Below are positions 45,546-56,695 of a stretch of 64,000 bases of DNA, piece by piece (the stretch's first letter is position 1; each line of letters starts with the position of its first letter). The notes under the pieces are model-generated. The model had not been told where the DNA came from, did no database searches, and saw only the letters and a program-made list of their open reading frames with translations. The position numbers and the translations under genes were made by a program. This stretch comes from Akanthomyces muscarius (Eukaryota; Ascomycota; Sordariomycetes; Hypocreales; Cordycipitaceae). Location of the stretch: contig NC_079243.1 in assembly GCF_028009165.1 (NCBI RefSeq), forward strand, positions 248,001 to 312,000. Direction: 5' to 3'.

Positions 45546-46272
45546 TGCCCAGTACTGGTTAATAGATGTTGGAAACAAGATCAAATGAACAACAAAGGGG
45601 GGGGAAGGGGGGGATAAATGGGAAAGGCGCAACGATGAAGAAGGCAAATGCTCTTAGTTAATCGTCCCACCGTGGACAAATTCAGTACAAGTTTACACTA
45701 GCCCTGACTATTTCAATAGCTGGCCGGGACCGACCAAGTCTTTTTGACAGGGGCTTGTGGTACAACGCCCTCTGCCCCGCCGCCACGGACAAAACTCGAA
45801 CAATTCATCCCGCTTACTCAGCAACTTCATAGCGGCTGCGACGAATGTAAACCCTTTCATGGGGCAGAGGCATGCGTGGGAGCTGTGAAGCGGCTGGAAC
45901 GAATTATGAGACAGGCAGCCTCTGATTCGGCTACGCAAAAAGAAAATTGCCAGAAAATGAGGGAGCAAAACTTCATAGCCTGTAGCTACCGCGTGTGCCT
46001 CAAGAAGTGGCGCGACTAACATGACCTCAAGGGTTACGCGTGTCTGAAGCAGCTCCCCTGACGCAGCTGAGCTTGCGCACACACCACTGTGGCTTCGTTT
46101 TTGCTTGGCATCAACTCACATTCATTACTTAACTCGCAAAGTTTTCGCCTCTTCCAGTCTTTCGCAGAATGTTTTAAAACAGTCCTCTTCCCTGCCCCCA
46201 TTCTTTGTCAAACAAATATCTCTACATGCTATATTGCACACGTACCGCAGCATCTTTCTACTCTACTACATA
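45546..46272. promoter_or_regulatory. shared divergent promoter of ferroportin and thioesterase genes
   Basis: A 727-bp spacer between divergently transcribed intact genes. It contains G-runs near 45596-45614. I see no second gene in it. Confidence 0.5.
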
Positions 46273-47250
46273 ATGACATTTCGCTTACTCACTACAGCGT
46301 GCCACCTACAAGCTGCTGCCCTCAGCCTCGCCGCTTCGCTGCCACGCAATGATTTGCCCTTGCCACTGGTCATATGGAATGGCCTCGGCCATGATTTGAA
46401 TAATGCTGTACTTCCGCCCGTTGGTGATATGGCCAGCGATATTCATCCGGGCACATTTGTCTACAACATCATGAATAACATTGTCGATGACGACTGGTAC
46501 AGTGTCTACCTCGGCAACATCTCATCGCAGCTCGATAAAGTCTGTAATGAGTTAGCAAAGCATCCCGTTTTGTCTCTCGCGCCCGCTATCGATGCCATCG
46601 GCTTCTCCCAAGGCGGCCTGTTTCTTCGGGCCTATGTGGAGCGCTGCAACAAGCCTCCAGTCCGCAGTTTGGTCACTTTTGGCAGCCAGCACAACGGCAT
46701 CGCCAGACTCCCAGATTGTGCGCCCACCAACTGGCCGTGTAAGAGCGCCATGACTCTCCTCCGCTTCAACAATTGGAGCAGCTTTGTCCAAAGCCGTGTG
46801 GTTCCTGCACAGTACCTCAGAGACCTGGGTGATTACGCCTCGTATCTCGACGGCTCCAACTTCCTCGCTGATATCAATAACGAGCGAGAGCGCAAGAACT
46901 CGGTGTACGCGAGTCGATTGGCTAGCCTAGCCAAGTTTGTCATGTTCATGTTTGAGCAGGATAGTCGGGTTATACCGCGTGAGTCATCGTGGTTTGGAGA
47001 TAAAACTCCTAACAGCAATGTCCCACTTCGTCAGCGCCGTCTCTACTTGGAGGACTGGCTCGGCTTGCGGGAATTGGATGACAAGGGAGCTATCGTCTTT
47101 CGCGCCATTGCCGCAGAGCATATGCACATTCCCTGGCAAGCTCTCAACGATACTATACGCGAATTCTTCGGTCCATATCAGCGCCGATTTCGCTCGCATA
47201 AATACCAGGATCCAGTTACATATGGAGCCTTTGGAGCCGATGAGCTCTGA
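46273..47250 (+). CDS. palmitoyl-protein thioesterase (PPT1-like)
   Basis: Single exon from ATG 46273, 326 residues. A signal peptide (MTFRLLTTACHLQAAALSLA) leads into LPLVIWNGLGH. The nucleophile motif is IDAIGFSQGGLFLRAYVERC, followed by VTFGSQHNGIARLPDC. Acidic and His members are in FEQDSRVIPRESSWFG and AAEHMHIPW. All family anchor points are present. The enzyme removes S-acyl groups from proteins in the vacuole or lysosome. The longer upstream frame lacks a good signal, so this start is chosen. Intact, and divergent from the ferroportin-like gene. Confidence 0.92.
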   Translation: MTFRLLTTACHLQAAALSLAASLPRNDLPLPLVIWNGLGHDLNNAVLPPVGDMASDIHPGTFVYNIMNNIVDDDWYSVYLGNISSQLDKVCNELAKHPVLSLAPAIDAIGFSQGGLFLRAYVERCNKPPVRSLVTFGSQHNGIARLPDCAPTNWPCKSAMTLLRFNNWSSFVQSRVVPAQYLRDLGDYASYLDGSNFLADINNERERKNSVYASRLASLAKFVMFMFEQDSRVIPRESSWFGDKTPNSNVPLRQRRLYLEDWLGLRELDDKGAIVFRAIAAEHMHIPWQALNDTIREFFGPYQRRFRSHKYQDPVTYGAFGADEL

Positions 47251-47865
47251 CTTATACCTGGATTGCGATATGGATACATGCACGCTGACCTTGGAGGTGA
47301 AACATGCTATAAGGTTGATATGTAAGCTTAAGCTGGCTATGCTCATCCGACAGCAACCGGCCGTTGAAATGGGCAAAGATAAGACCAGACTCGGAGTCAG
47401 AATTCTGAAAGACAACGATATTCTCCTAGTGAAATAAGTATGCATTTTGTGATGGTCTTCAGATAGGACTCCATACGTGTTGAATGCGGCTGAGGAAGCT
47501 CGCCTCGCGGCCAGCCTGCTCACGATGCTGTGATGAGTATCTCTTGATGACAACAGGGCGGTGACTCCGCCTCTCATCCACCGCCTTCCCCTTTTAGTCT
47601 ACAATGCTTCTTCGACTTCCACCGCCTGCTGCCTCTAGCGGAGAGGTGTTGCCTACAACCTGTTTAAGGTCTTTTCTTGTCTGTCACCGCCTATCAGTTT
47701 GGGATGGGGGCACCTCATCTCCTGCTGACCGCCTACCTTTTATGAATGCACTAGCTCTATTCACCGCTTACCTGGTTGGGCAGTCCTAATTAGGCTCATC
47801 GTAAGATGACTGAAGAGCATAGTTCTAATTATTATTATTTTTTACGCACCCTGTTATAGGATGCG
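47251..47865. other. 3' flank of thioesterase gene, no supported gene
   Basis: No domain-bearing frame. A pyrimidine-rich patch lies near 47570-47640. Confidence 0.35.
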
Positions 47866-48764
47866 CTGTATAAGAAAATTATCGCCAGGCCTCTGTGATG
47901 GCGCCCTTTCGGCTATAGTTAAGACGGTCATGCCCTAGTGTGATTGATGAGGAAAGGCAGCCCACTCTGTAGAAATGGGCCAGATTTAGAAGTGCGAACA
48001 ATATGGAAGCCAGAAATGGAAGTGTGGTAAAAGTGGGAGTAGCATATTTCACCTAATCCTTAATAGGAAGTCCTAGATTTGGCCTTTTGGTGCTGTCCTT
48101 GGCTTGTACTTGAAATGCCCGGATCTGCTCGTCTGCTGTCCATATTTGGACACTGGCATATTCTGGCGTAGCGATTTCTGGTGATAGGCTCTAGCTAGTG
48201 GCTTCCGGCCGTTTCCCCTCGCGCCGTATGTGTCCACTACTTCACCTCTTATTTTAACCTTTTTAATTTATTACCGGTACCTACCGCTCGTTGCCGCACC
48301 TTGCGCCCGCTCCTGGCCTTCCATACCACCCGATTTTACGATTTTCGTTGACTAACGGTCGGACTCTAGGTTAATTGGCAGTTTCCTGCGATGTCTATTT
48401 TCTGCCATAGTTCGGCTTTCGTATCCACCATTTGTTATTTTGTGGTTAACAGAGAAGTAACGCCGAGCAGCCACAAATGACTGTTTTCTAAGAAAAGTAA
48501 AACATGTTCTGCATTATGTGCATCACATAGTCTCCTTGCGTGCATAGCTATGTTGGACGCCCTGAAGCTGAGTACTAAATCGACGCTAAAAAGGTTTGAA
48601 CGACCCACCAATTGAGAGACTCCTAGCTGCGCATGCCGTTTTCACGAAGACAACATCTACTACCAATCCCCAGCACACTAACGAAGCCTTCAAAACTCTT
48701 TCTAAGCACGAGCTGCATCATGGTCTGCAAAACGCGAAAGCGCTCGCGTACTATTGTTGTCGGA
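47866..48764 (+). repeat. inverted duplicate, copy B (BAH-PHD promoter and first codons)
   Basis: Plus-strand match to minus-strand 10573-11486. At 48723 it carries MVCKTRKRSRTIV, the first codons of the BAH-PHD protein, and the match stops directly after. So only promoter, leader and start of that gene are here, with no BAH domain downstream. Copy B often has T where copy A has C, as RIP would leave, though direction is not proven. Confidence 0.8.
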
Positions 48765-48984
48765 TAACTCTGCCTCTGTTGAAAAAGCAAGCAGACTTGA
48801 CGTAATTGCTGGATGTCATAAGCTCATGGATGTCAGAGGTTGGAAGGCTGGCCAGCCTCCCTGACTTCGTCAGGTGGCTGGGACGCCTTCTTCAAACTAA
48901 GATAAATGACGTGAACCCGTCTAGCAGATTAGGAGGACAAGCTTCTCAACAATAACAGAATCAATGACAGCTAACTGCCTCACA

Positions 48985-49561
48985 TAACGTAACAGCTCGA
49001 CTACCACCGGAATTACGGAGGCTGATATGGGAATACCTGTATGCATGGCAACCCCTCACATTAAAAATCGACATCCGCGAGTTGGACACAGAGCGCTTTA
49101 CGGTCAATTTCACGACACGGGCCCAGCTTCATTTGCCGTGCAGAGAAGCGTGGGAGGTCCAGAAGAGTTCTCGACCCCCTATCCAACAACTGGAGACGCG
49201 ATGTGTTCGATACTCCATACCGGCAGCGCCAATCGCGATGGGGGCCAACGTCAGGACTCTCTATTTTGCCCAGGGTTTGGAGTATCTGCGCGTTTTCACA
49301 AGCGCTTTTCCCACTGTGAAGGCCGCGTCGATAGCAATTCGAATTGAAACTGCAGCCTATGAACAGCTAGACTTGCTACAATCTGTATCGACAGGATGCT
49401 CCCCAAATACTCCCATGCGAGTAGCTACTTCGTGCTATGTAATATATCTCCACCAAGGCATGCACAATCTTGCGCAATATTACACGCTATTTTCCACTAT
49501 TCTTTCTTCCTATTCGACTATTTTTCGCCCAGGAGTTGGCCCGATTCTTGCCTTGAACTAG
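48985..49561 (+). pseudogene. 2EXR-domain protein, 5' end missing
   Basis: The frame starts ARLPPELRRLIWEYLYAWQP, the 2EXR signature, then IDIRELDTERFTVNFTTRAQLHLPC, and stays open to a stop at 49561 (...FRPGVGPILALN). Upstream in frame a TGA occurs before any ATG, so the N-terminus is lost or on an unseen exon. 2EXR proteins are F-box-like fungal proteins of unknown role. It lies just upstream of the NACHT-type gene on the same strand. Confidence 0.65.
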
Positions 49562-50090
49562 GAGTAATCAATAACGGATTTGCGCTGACCAAGAAGGCCA
49601 AGACGGATATGAAGCACAGCCTCTCCTTTTTGCTTTTAGACGCACTGAATAATGTTCAGCGCGAGTTCGAATTGAGATTTGCGTAGACTGTATTTGGACA
49701 TTGGTCTTTTTGTGATCACACAAGGTTGTGAGCTAACTGCCATAAAAGTGACAGTCAGCTCTGGTCGTTCACGTGTTCACGATCACAAGTTCGAGTTCGA
49801 GTTCAAAAAGCAGTCGGTCGGTACTTCTCTTCTTTTATTTCTACTTGACTCTTGTAAGGAGGTAATCAACATTACAGCATGATCACGTACTGCACGGTTC
49901 CGCGGCAGCGGCGGAGAGCGAATGGACTGAGGCTGTAACGGGGGATACCGAGCGGAACAAGAATCCGGGGTTGATCTAAATCTGGTACAGTGGGAAATGT
50001 GATATATCTGTACAGTACAGCAAATCTGAATTGCACACGAGATATTGAACCGGCAAATACCCATGCCACTCTCTTTTGCATTATTACTGG
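49562..50090. other. spacer before NACHT-type open frame
   Basis: No P-loop (GxxxxGKS/T) is found here on the plus strand. A short GTTCGA repeat lies at 49792-49806. This is where the N-terminal half of the NACHT gene would be expected. Confidence 0.4.
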
Positions 50091-52407
50091 AACACACGAT
50101 GAAGTGAGAACAAGGTATTTAATACACTGCTTTCTCGCCGAGCTTTTAAAGCGGCCTAACATTATCATCACGTCCCGACCATTCGCCAAGGCTCCGCCGA
50201 ACCTGGACCTCGAGTTGGAAACCATTGGATTCGGCCCCGATCAGGTGAACGAGTATATCGAAATATCCTTCACGAATCCAGAAACGGGCGAAACTGATCA
50301 GGTCAAAGTCGACAAGGTCCGGTCGTTTCTTCAAGAGCGCTGGCTCATTCAGGGCCTTGTGCGCATCCCAATCCAATTGGATGCGCTTTGTTACACTTGG
50401 GAAGAGTTCGATCCGGAAACTGTGCCAAGCACCATGACTGGCATGTATAACTCTATCGTGCAAAAGTTATGGAAGAAGGATGTTGTACGATTGGAGAAGG
50501 TCAAGGAGGGTTATGCTAAAGACGCTCATGCTGCTGAGATCGAGGGCAGAGTCACGGCTGAGATTGCGCTGGTTGAATGCCTTGCGTTCAATGGCTTACA
50601 CAATGGTGTAATAGATTTCGCGCCCGTACATCGAGCAAGTGTGGTCCAATTATACCCCCTACAAGATTTGTCACTCGATGAGACACTTTCGCGACTGTCT
50701 TTCTTACGAACTTCAGACATGGCAGCAAACATTAAGCACCGAAACTACCACTTCATACACCTGACATTTCAAGAGTATTTTGCGGCACGTTATTTTGTGC
50801 GGCAGTGGAAGGAACAGGGAGGACAACTCCAGTGTCTTACATTCAGTAATAAGGACACAGAGACAAAAGCAAGCCACCCTATGGATTTTCTTCAAAGACA
50901 CAAATACACAGCTCACTATGACATATTCTGGCGGTTTGTTGCCGGTTTGCTGGACGGCAGCGGTCAGGCAGCAGATTTCATGAGTAAAATCGAGGAGGAG
51001 CCGCTTGACCTCTTGGGTCCTACGCATCAGCGACTGGTCATGCATTGCTTGAGCGAAATATCGAGCTTGCCAACGGGGCCGGCCCTAGAGGATCGGTTGG
51101 CACAGTGGTTGTTATTTGAATGCAAATTCAACAAAAGCGCGATGCTAGCAAGTGAAATCGAGTTTCCAGAGGTAGCCCTAATGACTGCCCTACTCGATAA
51201 GTCTAGTGATGTTCAGAAAATAATTCTACAGTCACTAGCTTCTCGAGCCTTAATTCCGCGAAGCATCGCTGAAGTGGTGGCGGTGCGGCTTGGCGACGAG
51301 GACCGGGACGTGCGATCGGCCGCTCTTTGGGCCCTAGGCGGGCGGGCGGCGCTGCCTGACAACGTGCTCACGGCCGTGGCGGCACGTCTCGGCGACAAGG
51401 ACAAGGGCGTGCGATCGGCCGCTGTCGAAGCCCTAGGCGGGCGGGCGGCGCTGCCTGACGAGGTGCTCACGGCCGTGGCGGCACGGCTCGGCGACATAGA
51501 CGGGGACGTGCGATGGGCCGCTTTCCAGGTTCTAGGCAGGCGGGCGGCGCTGCCTGACGACGTGCTTATGGCCGTGGCGGCTCGGCTAGGCGACATAGAC
51601 AGGCACGTGCGATGGGCCACTGTCCAGGCCCTACGCGGGCGGGCGGCGCTGCCTGATGACGTGCTCACGGCCGTGGCGGCGCGGCTAGACGACAAAGACG
51701 GGGGCGTGCGATGGGCCGCTGTCCGGGCCCTAGGCAGGCAGGCGGCGCTGCCTGACGACGTGCTCACGGCCGTGGCGGCGCGGCTGGATGACAAAGACTG
51801 GCACGTGCGATGGGCCGCTGTCGATGCCCTAGGCGGGCGGGTGGCGCTGCCTGACGACGTGCTTATGGCCGTGGTGGCGTGGCTGGGCGATGAAGACCGG
51901 CATGTGCGATCGGCCGCTGTTGAGGCCCTAGGCGGGCGGGTGGCGCTGCCTGACGATATGCTCGCGGCCGTGGCGGCGCGGCTAGACGACGAAGACGGGG
52001 GCGTGCGATTGGCCGCTGTCGAGGCCCTAGGCGGGCAGGCGACACTGTCTGACGACGTGCTTACGGCCGTGGCGGCGCGGCTCGACGACGAGGACGAGGA
52101 CCGGCACGTGCGAAGCACCGCTGTCGATATTTTAATGCATAGGCACGAGAAATTCTGTTGCACCCTTCTTAAAGGGCCTCTCTTCCCATCTTTTTATAAG
52201 GCTTTACTTGAACGGAGTTTTGAGGAACAATTAAGTTGGTGTATTGCAAAAGACAACTTCTGTATTAACATGCCAGACGTTATTACGGAATTCTCCGCCG
52301 ATATTCAACAGAACGAATTTTGGGAATGGATAAACGGAGCGCGGCCAGCGGACTATCCATCCAGCAGCGGCGAGGAGAGCTTGTCGCAAGCCCTACTTAG
52401 TGGCTGA
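50090..52407 (+). pseudogene. NACHT/STAND protein C-terminal part with near-identical HEAT-like repeats
   Basis: The open frame runs from about 49990, has no ATG before 50434, and ends TGA at 52407. It enters at LLKRPNIIITSRPFAK (the sensor-1 region of NACHT NTPases), then IGFGPDQVNEYIE and YHFIHLTFQEYFAARYFV. The last is the classic end of the NACHT winged-helix part. Walker A and B motifs and any N-terminal effector domain are missing. From 51292 there are eight full 33-residue HEAT-like repeats, a degenerate one before and a partial one after, then a unique tail. In fungi such STAND proteins with high-identity repeats act in heterokaryon incompatibility or defence. It may be a truncated gene or have unseen upstream exons. 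Confidence 0.75.
51292..52083 (+). repeat. eight tandem 99-bp coding repeats (33-residue HEAT-like units)
   Basis: Eight consecutive in-frame units of exactly 99 bp, GC-rich and nearly identical. Consensus halves: GDxDxxVRxAAVxALGGRAA then LPDDVLTAVAARL. Differences cluster at unit positions 3, 5, 6, 9 and 13; the second half is almost invariant. The run ends at 52084 where a ninth unit has a small acidic expansion (DDEDEDRHVR). Confidence 0.92.
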
Positions 52408-53898
52408 CGATTTTGACGGCGGGTGGATGGTTCGCCAATGTATCTAAGGAGGACCAAGGGAGAAGTATGGGGCAAACATTTGCCGTGACACCGAGCAAAT
52501 CTGAGGCATCATCTGTCGACCCTAACAGCGTCGGCTCAGTCGTTTCAGAATAAGCTTCTCGGTATATAGACAGCGCTGCAGCGTTGCAACCGTCAGATGA
52601 AGAGCCACCCACCTCTTGCAGAATTTCAGGGCGATGTGGATGATGATTTTCTGACTCCTACAATTAGGAAAGACAGGAAGAAATTTCGAGGCACTGCATG
52701 GTAGAAGACCTTCCTGTTAATCGGGAGTGAAGGTATTGAGTGTCATGAATTGAAGCAAGGGATGCCATCGATCAGCACGATGGATGCCACCTATTTCCTA
52801 CAGCAATTTGGGCACATTGCCTTTCATCGCGACACTGTATAACGCAGGTCTGTGTCCCCCTATCGTCAACATGTCAATTCTACCCACGTCGAGGTGGTGA
52901 GGCTGTTTCTCGAGAAGGGTGAACGTCTATTGCATGCAAGGCGGACAATGGTCAGTGACCGCAATCGTGACGATGGCTATTGTTGGAGCACTATTTGTCT
53001 TTACAATGGCTATTTATGCCCTCTACGAGTATGTATTGCTAGCAAAGTTGAAATAAGGGAATCATTGCTGAAGGTTCTACTCGAAAACTGGGAAACTACG
53101 CATGAGTTACGTGTCTGGACAAGAAGCGAACGTTCTTGTTTCTAAGCATGAGAACCCGAATGTTGGAGATAAGCCTGATTCTTTCTGGAAATCAAATATA
53201 TCCTTAGCATTAGTTTCTATAACAGATTAGATCAGTTTCAAGCATTCTGTCTTTATCATAGCTTATCCGGTCAGAGCTTACCCTGCACCGACAATCCACA
53301 TGTTCACGGATCAGACCTGGCCAACTCTCCCCATATAAATTTCTCCCAATTTTCAAGCCGTTAGCGGCTCGTTAGTGGGTTCAATTTTTACAGGCCACCT
53401 GCCGCGATTTTCGCCGTCAGCGTCTATCGTGGCACGAACAGCGTACAAGACGACTTTGGGAGCAGTTCGTCGTTCTCTGCGAAGCTGGCAGTATCTACTT
53501 TTCCACGCGGACCTCCGGAACTAAATAGTCATGTGTATTAGAAGGCCTGCCCTTGTAGACAACGGTGGCTAGTTGCGTAGGTTTTTCACCCTACTTGACC
53601 GGCCTCTGTTTCCTTCCGAGGCGGTTTCCCTGCCATCATCCCTACGCTATTTCTATCGCTTGGTAACTGGAATATAGACAGCGGTGGCAGTGTGTGTGTG
53701 TAGGGATGAGGAAATCCTGACCAGAAAACTATGGGTTGACGGATCACCCAGAGCACGCTGACGGGTGAAGGGCCTGAACGTGGGTACTAGAAGTTAATAT
53801 CTCTCTACATTCAAATAACTTCTACATACAAAAACCGACTATCAATACTTTGCGTACAGCGACTTCCCATTTTTTCCGCGAACATCCCACACATCCCA
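52408..53898. other. intergenic with weak remnants
   Basis: A short phrase at about 52880-52930 (HVEVVRLFLEKGERLL) resembles one ankyrin helix pair but cannot be extended. A GT-rich run lies near 53688-53702. No gene is supported. Confidence 0.35.
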
Positions 53899-54330
53899 TA
53901 GACTGCCTCCTCGTTACGCAACCATCCCACAGGGCGTGTAATCATATGGGTGCGGACAGTTTGTACCGGCGAGCCACTGAAGCAACTGGAGGGCTTCGTT
54001 GCTAGCCTTTTTCCCGCCGCAAAAGTAGGCCTGGGGGCAACCCTTGTGGTCCTCGATGATGAGGGCGCATGTGGGATCTTCCACATTCCAGAGAAGAAAC
54101 GACCAGGTGCTTTTGTGGCCGTCTTCTTTCGTACACGGCGGCGCCTCAAAGGTGGTGACGATGCGCTGCAGAAGCCACGGCAGCGAGATCAGATCCGACA
54201 GCCTCGTCGTCTTTGGGAGCGCGCCGCGCTGGCAACCCTTTTCCTGGTTATCAACCCAGAGACCATCGGACTCCTTGCCCTCTATTCGGAGAACCATATC
54301 GCCGTCGCCCCGGGGTGCCTTTAGAGGTGC
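53899..54330 (-). CDS. hypothetical protein fragment
   Basis: The frame reads MVLRIEGKESDGLWVDNQEK, RLSDLISLPWLLQRIVTTFEAPPC and LLWNVEDPTCALIIEDHKGCPQAYFCGG, ending CGMVA. Composition is protein-like with several Cys, but I recognise no family. Its left start side meets the pogo fragment at 54325, so it may be truncated by that insertion. Confidence 0.4.
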
Positions 54331-54535
54331 GGGTCTTATTCCATTTAATCCAAAAGATGTCTTGTCACGGCTAGATCCGAGGCCGCGGACGCCGCCACCT
54401 GTTGAAGAGGCCACTGAGCTTCCGCAACTGTGGGTTCCCAAAACCCCGAACAGCCCAATTGAGGCTACTTCGCAGACTGATTATATCAAAAGGCGCATAA
54501 GTTGTCACCAAGGAAGCACCCTGCTCTTGTCGTAG
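54325..54535 (+). mobile_element. pogo/Fot1-type transposase C-terminal fragment
   Basis: Reads GLIPFNPKDVLSRLDPRPRT, then LWVPKTPNSPIEATSQTDYIKRRI and HQGS, a pattern common at the C-terminus of fungal pogo/Fot transposases. It sits head-on against the truncated aspartic protease. The DDE core is absent. Confidence 0.75.
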
Positions 54536-55173
54536 CCGCCGAGGATGAATGAGCCGCTCTGCTCGTGCTTCGCACTGCCGAGATGCATGCTCACAGTCTT
54601 GGTGCCAATGATGCCCTGGAATTTGACCTGGTCCAGCACGCCGGGAGGCACGCTGTCCGCATCGGTGAGGTTGTAGGTCCCGAGTCCCAAGTATCCCACC
54701 CTTGGGACGAATGACGAGCCGTTGGCGGTCTTGTACTTCCAGTCGCTCGTGGCGAAAATGGTTGTATTGATGCTTACATCATCCGACGACGCCGATATCA
54801 GCTGCATGCTGTCAAAATACGACGTTACCGTGCTTGACGTCTGGTTGATGAAGCCATACATTAAGTGTTTCAATTCGTCACTTTCCAGATGTGACAGCTC
54901 CGTTTTGCGCGCTGCTGACGACTTGGCCGGGTCATAGAACCCGCCGCCCTCGGTGGTGAGAATCGAGTTCCCGTAGAATAAGCTGGGGTACAGTGGTAGC
55001 TGAGGGCCGTCGTCGCCGCCAACTCGGACCAAGGGTGCTTGCCAGGGGCCATCTGGGCCTAGGAGGCTGCAGCCGACTTTTTCGTAACATGCGCCAGGGT
55101 CGGTGTTGAAGGGTAGCTTGATTGTGGACGCCACGGCTACGCGCTTCGCCTTTGACGGCATTGTGCCTTGCAC
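54527..55173 (-). pseudogene. pepsin-like aspartic protease, C-terminal half lost
   Basis: The minus strand encodes the N-terminal lobe of a fungal A1-type protease: PFNTDPGACYEKVGCSLLGPDGPWQAPLV, LYPSLFYGNSILTTEGGGFYDP, then VGYLGLGTYNL and SMHLGSAKHEQSGSFILGGYDKSR. Directly after that it ends (VLPW, stop), and the pogo fragment begins. The second catalytic lobe is absent. The expected first catalytic DTG is not obvious. The signal-peptide exon is probably beyond 55170; a frame with LETPILPQAALALP starts at 55234 but is not joined cleanly. Non-functional as a protease. Confidence 0.72.
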
Positions 55174-56695
55174 CCACTACTGGGAGTGCTAAGGCTGCCT
55201 GCGGCAGAATGGGAGTTTCAAGTAAAGGATTCATGCTTTTCGATTGATGCTAGGTTTTCAGGGCTCAACATGGGAGGTCGTGAGCTATTCATTCGTTTTC
55301 TGTCAATTGTCGAGTTTTGTCAGCACCTTCTGCTGTTGGGCAAGGGCGCTCAATTTATCCTGGCCGCACGGACCTCGCACCACCATCACCCTACTTATGT
55401 CTCGGGAACCGGAAAAATAGGCGGCCTATATCTTTAGAGGCGGTTTCCTACTGAATTTGCGGCACGGGAAGCGCCACTCGGGAAATTTGGCCGCATTGAA
55501 TCGCGATGATTCTTGGAGACAATACTCGGAGTACTGGTTCACCGATAGCACGTCTAAAGCCTACTCTATGGCGCAGTACGTACGTTCATTACACACACAG
55601 GGGCGCGCGCGCGCGCGTGCGCTCCTATCTTTAGCCAGAACCCCAAGGAATTCTATTTGTAGCTCTTCGAGCTACGTTTTGTACATAGAGCCTGCTCTAC
55701 CTGAGGAGTGCCTAACCGTAGCAATAGACCTAATTCAACGCACCTGTGTGCTTTCCGTCCTACCCGCTGCCCGCCGACCCTAACATTACGTAGCTCCCAA
55801 CCATAGGACGCTGAGCACGATGTCGTCCCGTCCAGCCCCTCCTGAACAGCCCCAGGATGCATCTGCCTTCGCGAACTTTATGCAAGAAAACCCTGAAGAT
55901 TGGTTCAGTCACTGCCAGGCTCAGCGCCACCATCGCTGTCGTCACCACCTAAGATTCTCTTGTACCTACCACCCCCAACATATCTCCACTCGGGAATATT
56001 AGGCCGTGCAGGCTTTACCATAATGTACACACTGACGCATTTGTACTTACGTTAGGGCTTCCGATCCGTCTAGAGTATCAAAAATTAGGTAGGAAAATGA
56101 TATTGAGCGAGGTGGGAGCTTCAGTCTTTTTGATCCAGAGTCTCTGTTGTGAGGCAGCAATCCGCGTCTGAATTATGAGCGATAGATCCTGGGGCTGGAA
56201 TGGGTACTGTTTCAGTGACAGCTTGTTGGCTGACAGGCTCCCATCGCGTCAGGGCTCCCCAAGACATCAGTGAGACCGGATCAATTCTTACAATATGACC
56301 TTTGTTCTATCATCGTTCAAAGGCAACCGATATCCTATTTTTATGTGCAAAACCAGCTTGAGGTCACTTTCTGTCATTAAAAATTAGCGCACACTGTAAC
56401 AGCTAACGATGGGCGGTGTTAGTGGGCGTTTCCAGGTGCTTTACACTAATTAATAGGCCCGCGGGCCTGTAAACTAGCGCTGGTGCCGCCTATTTTTAAC
56501 TGTTACAGCGCAAGGTCAATGTAAAAGACAAAGAGTATGACCTCAAGCTGGTTTTGAGCATAACAATATTCCCAATGATGAACTCGAAGAATTATAGGGA
56601 AGACTCGAGGTGGTGACGACATGCTAGGGTGGCTCCTAGGTGCTTTGGCTCCCAATGTGATTGCTCCACTGCTCGACATACTCCCAATCCATATC
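55174..56695. other. intergenic, no supported gene
   Basis: Holds an alternating GC run near 55603-55622. A 34-bp AT/GC palindrome-like patch near 56450-56475 (TTAATAGGCCCGCGGGCCTG) may fold. No coding frame is defensible. Confidence 0.4.

Noticed and set aside
51213..52163. 316-codon antisense frame across the HEAT-like repeats
   Set aside because: A GC-rich shadow of the repeat array; repeated SSSRAATAVSTSSGSA text is a by-product of the opposite strand.
52847..53145. Ankyrin-like phrase HVEVVRLFLEKGERLL
   Set aside because: Only one helix pair, cannot be extended in any frame.
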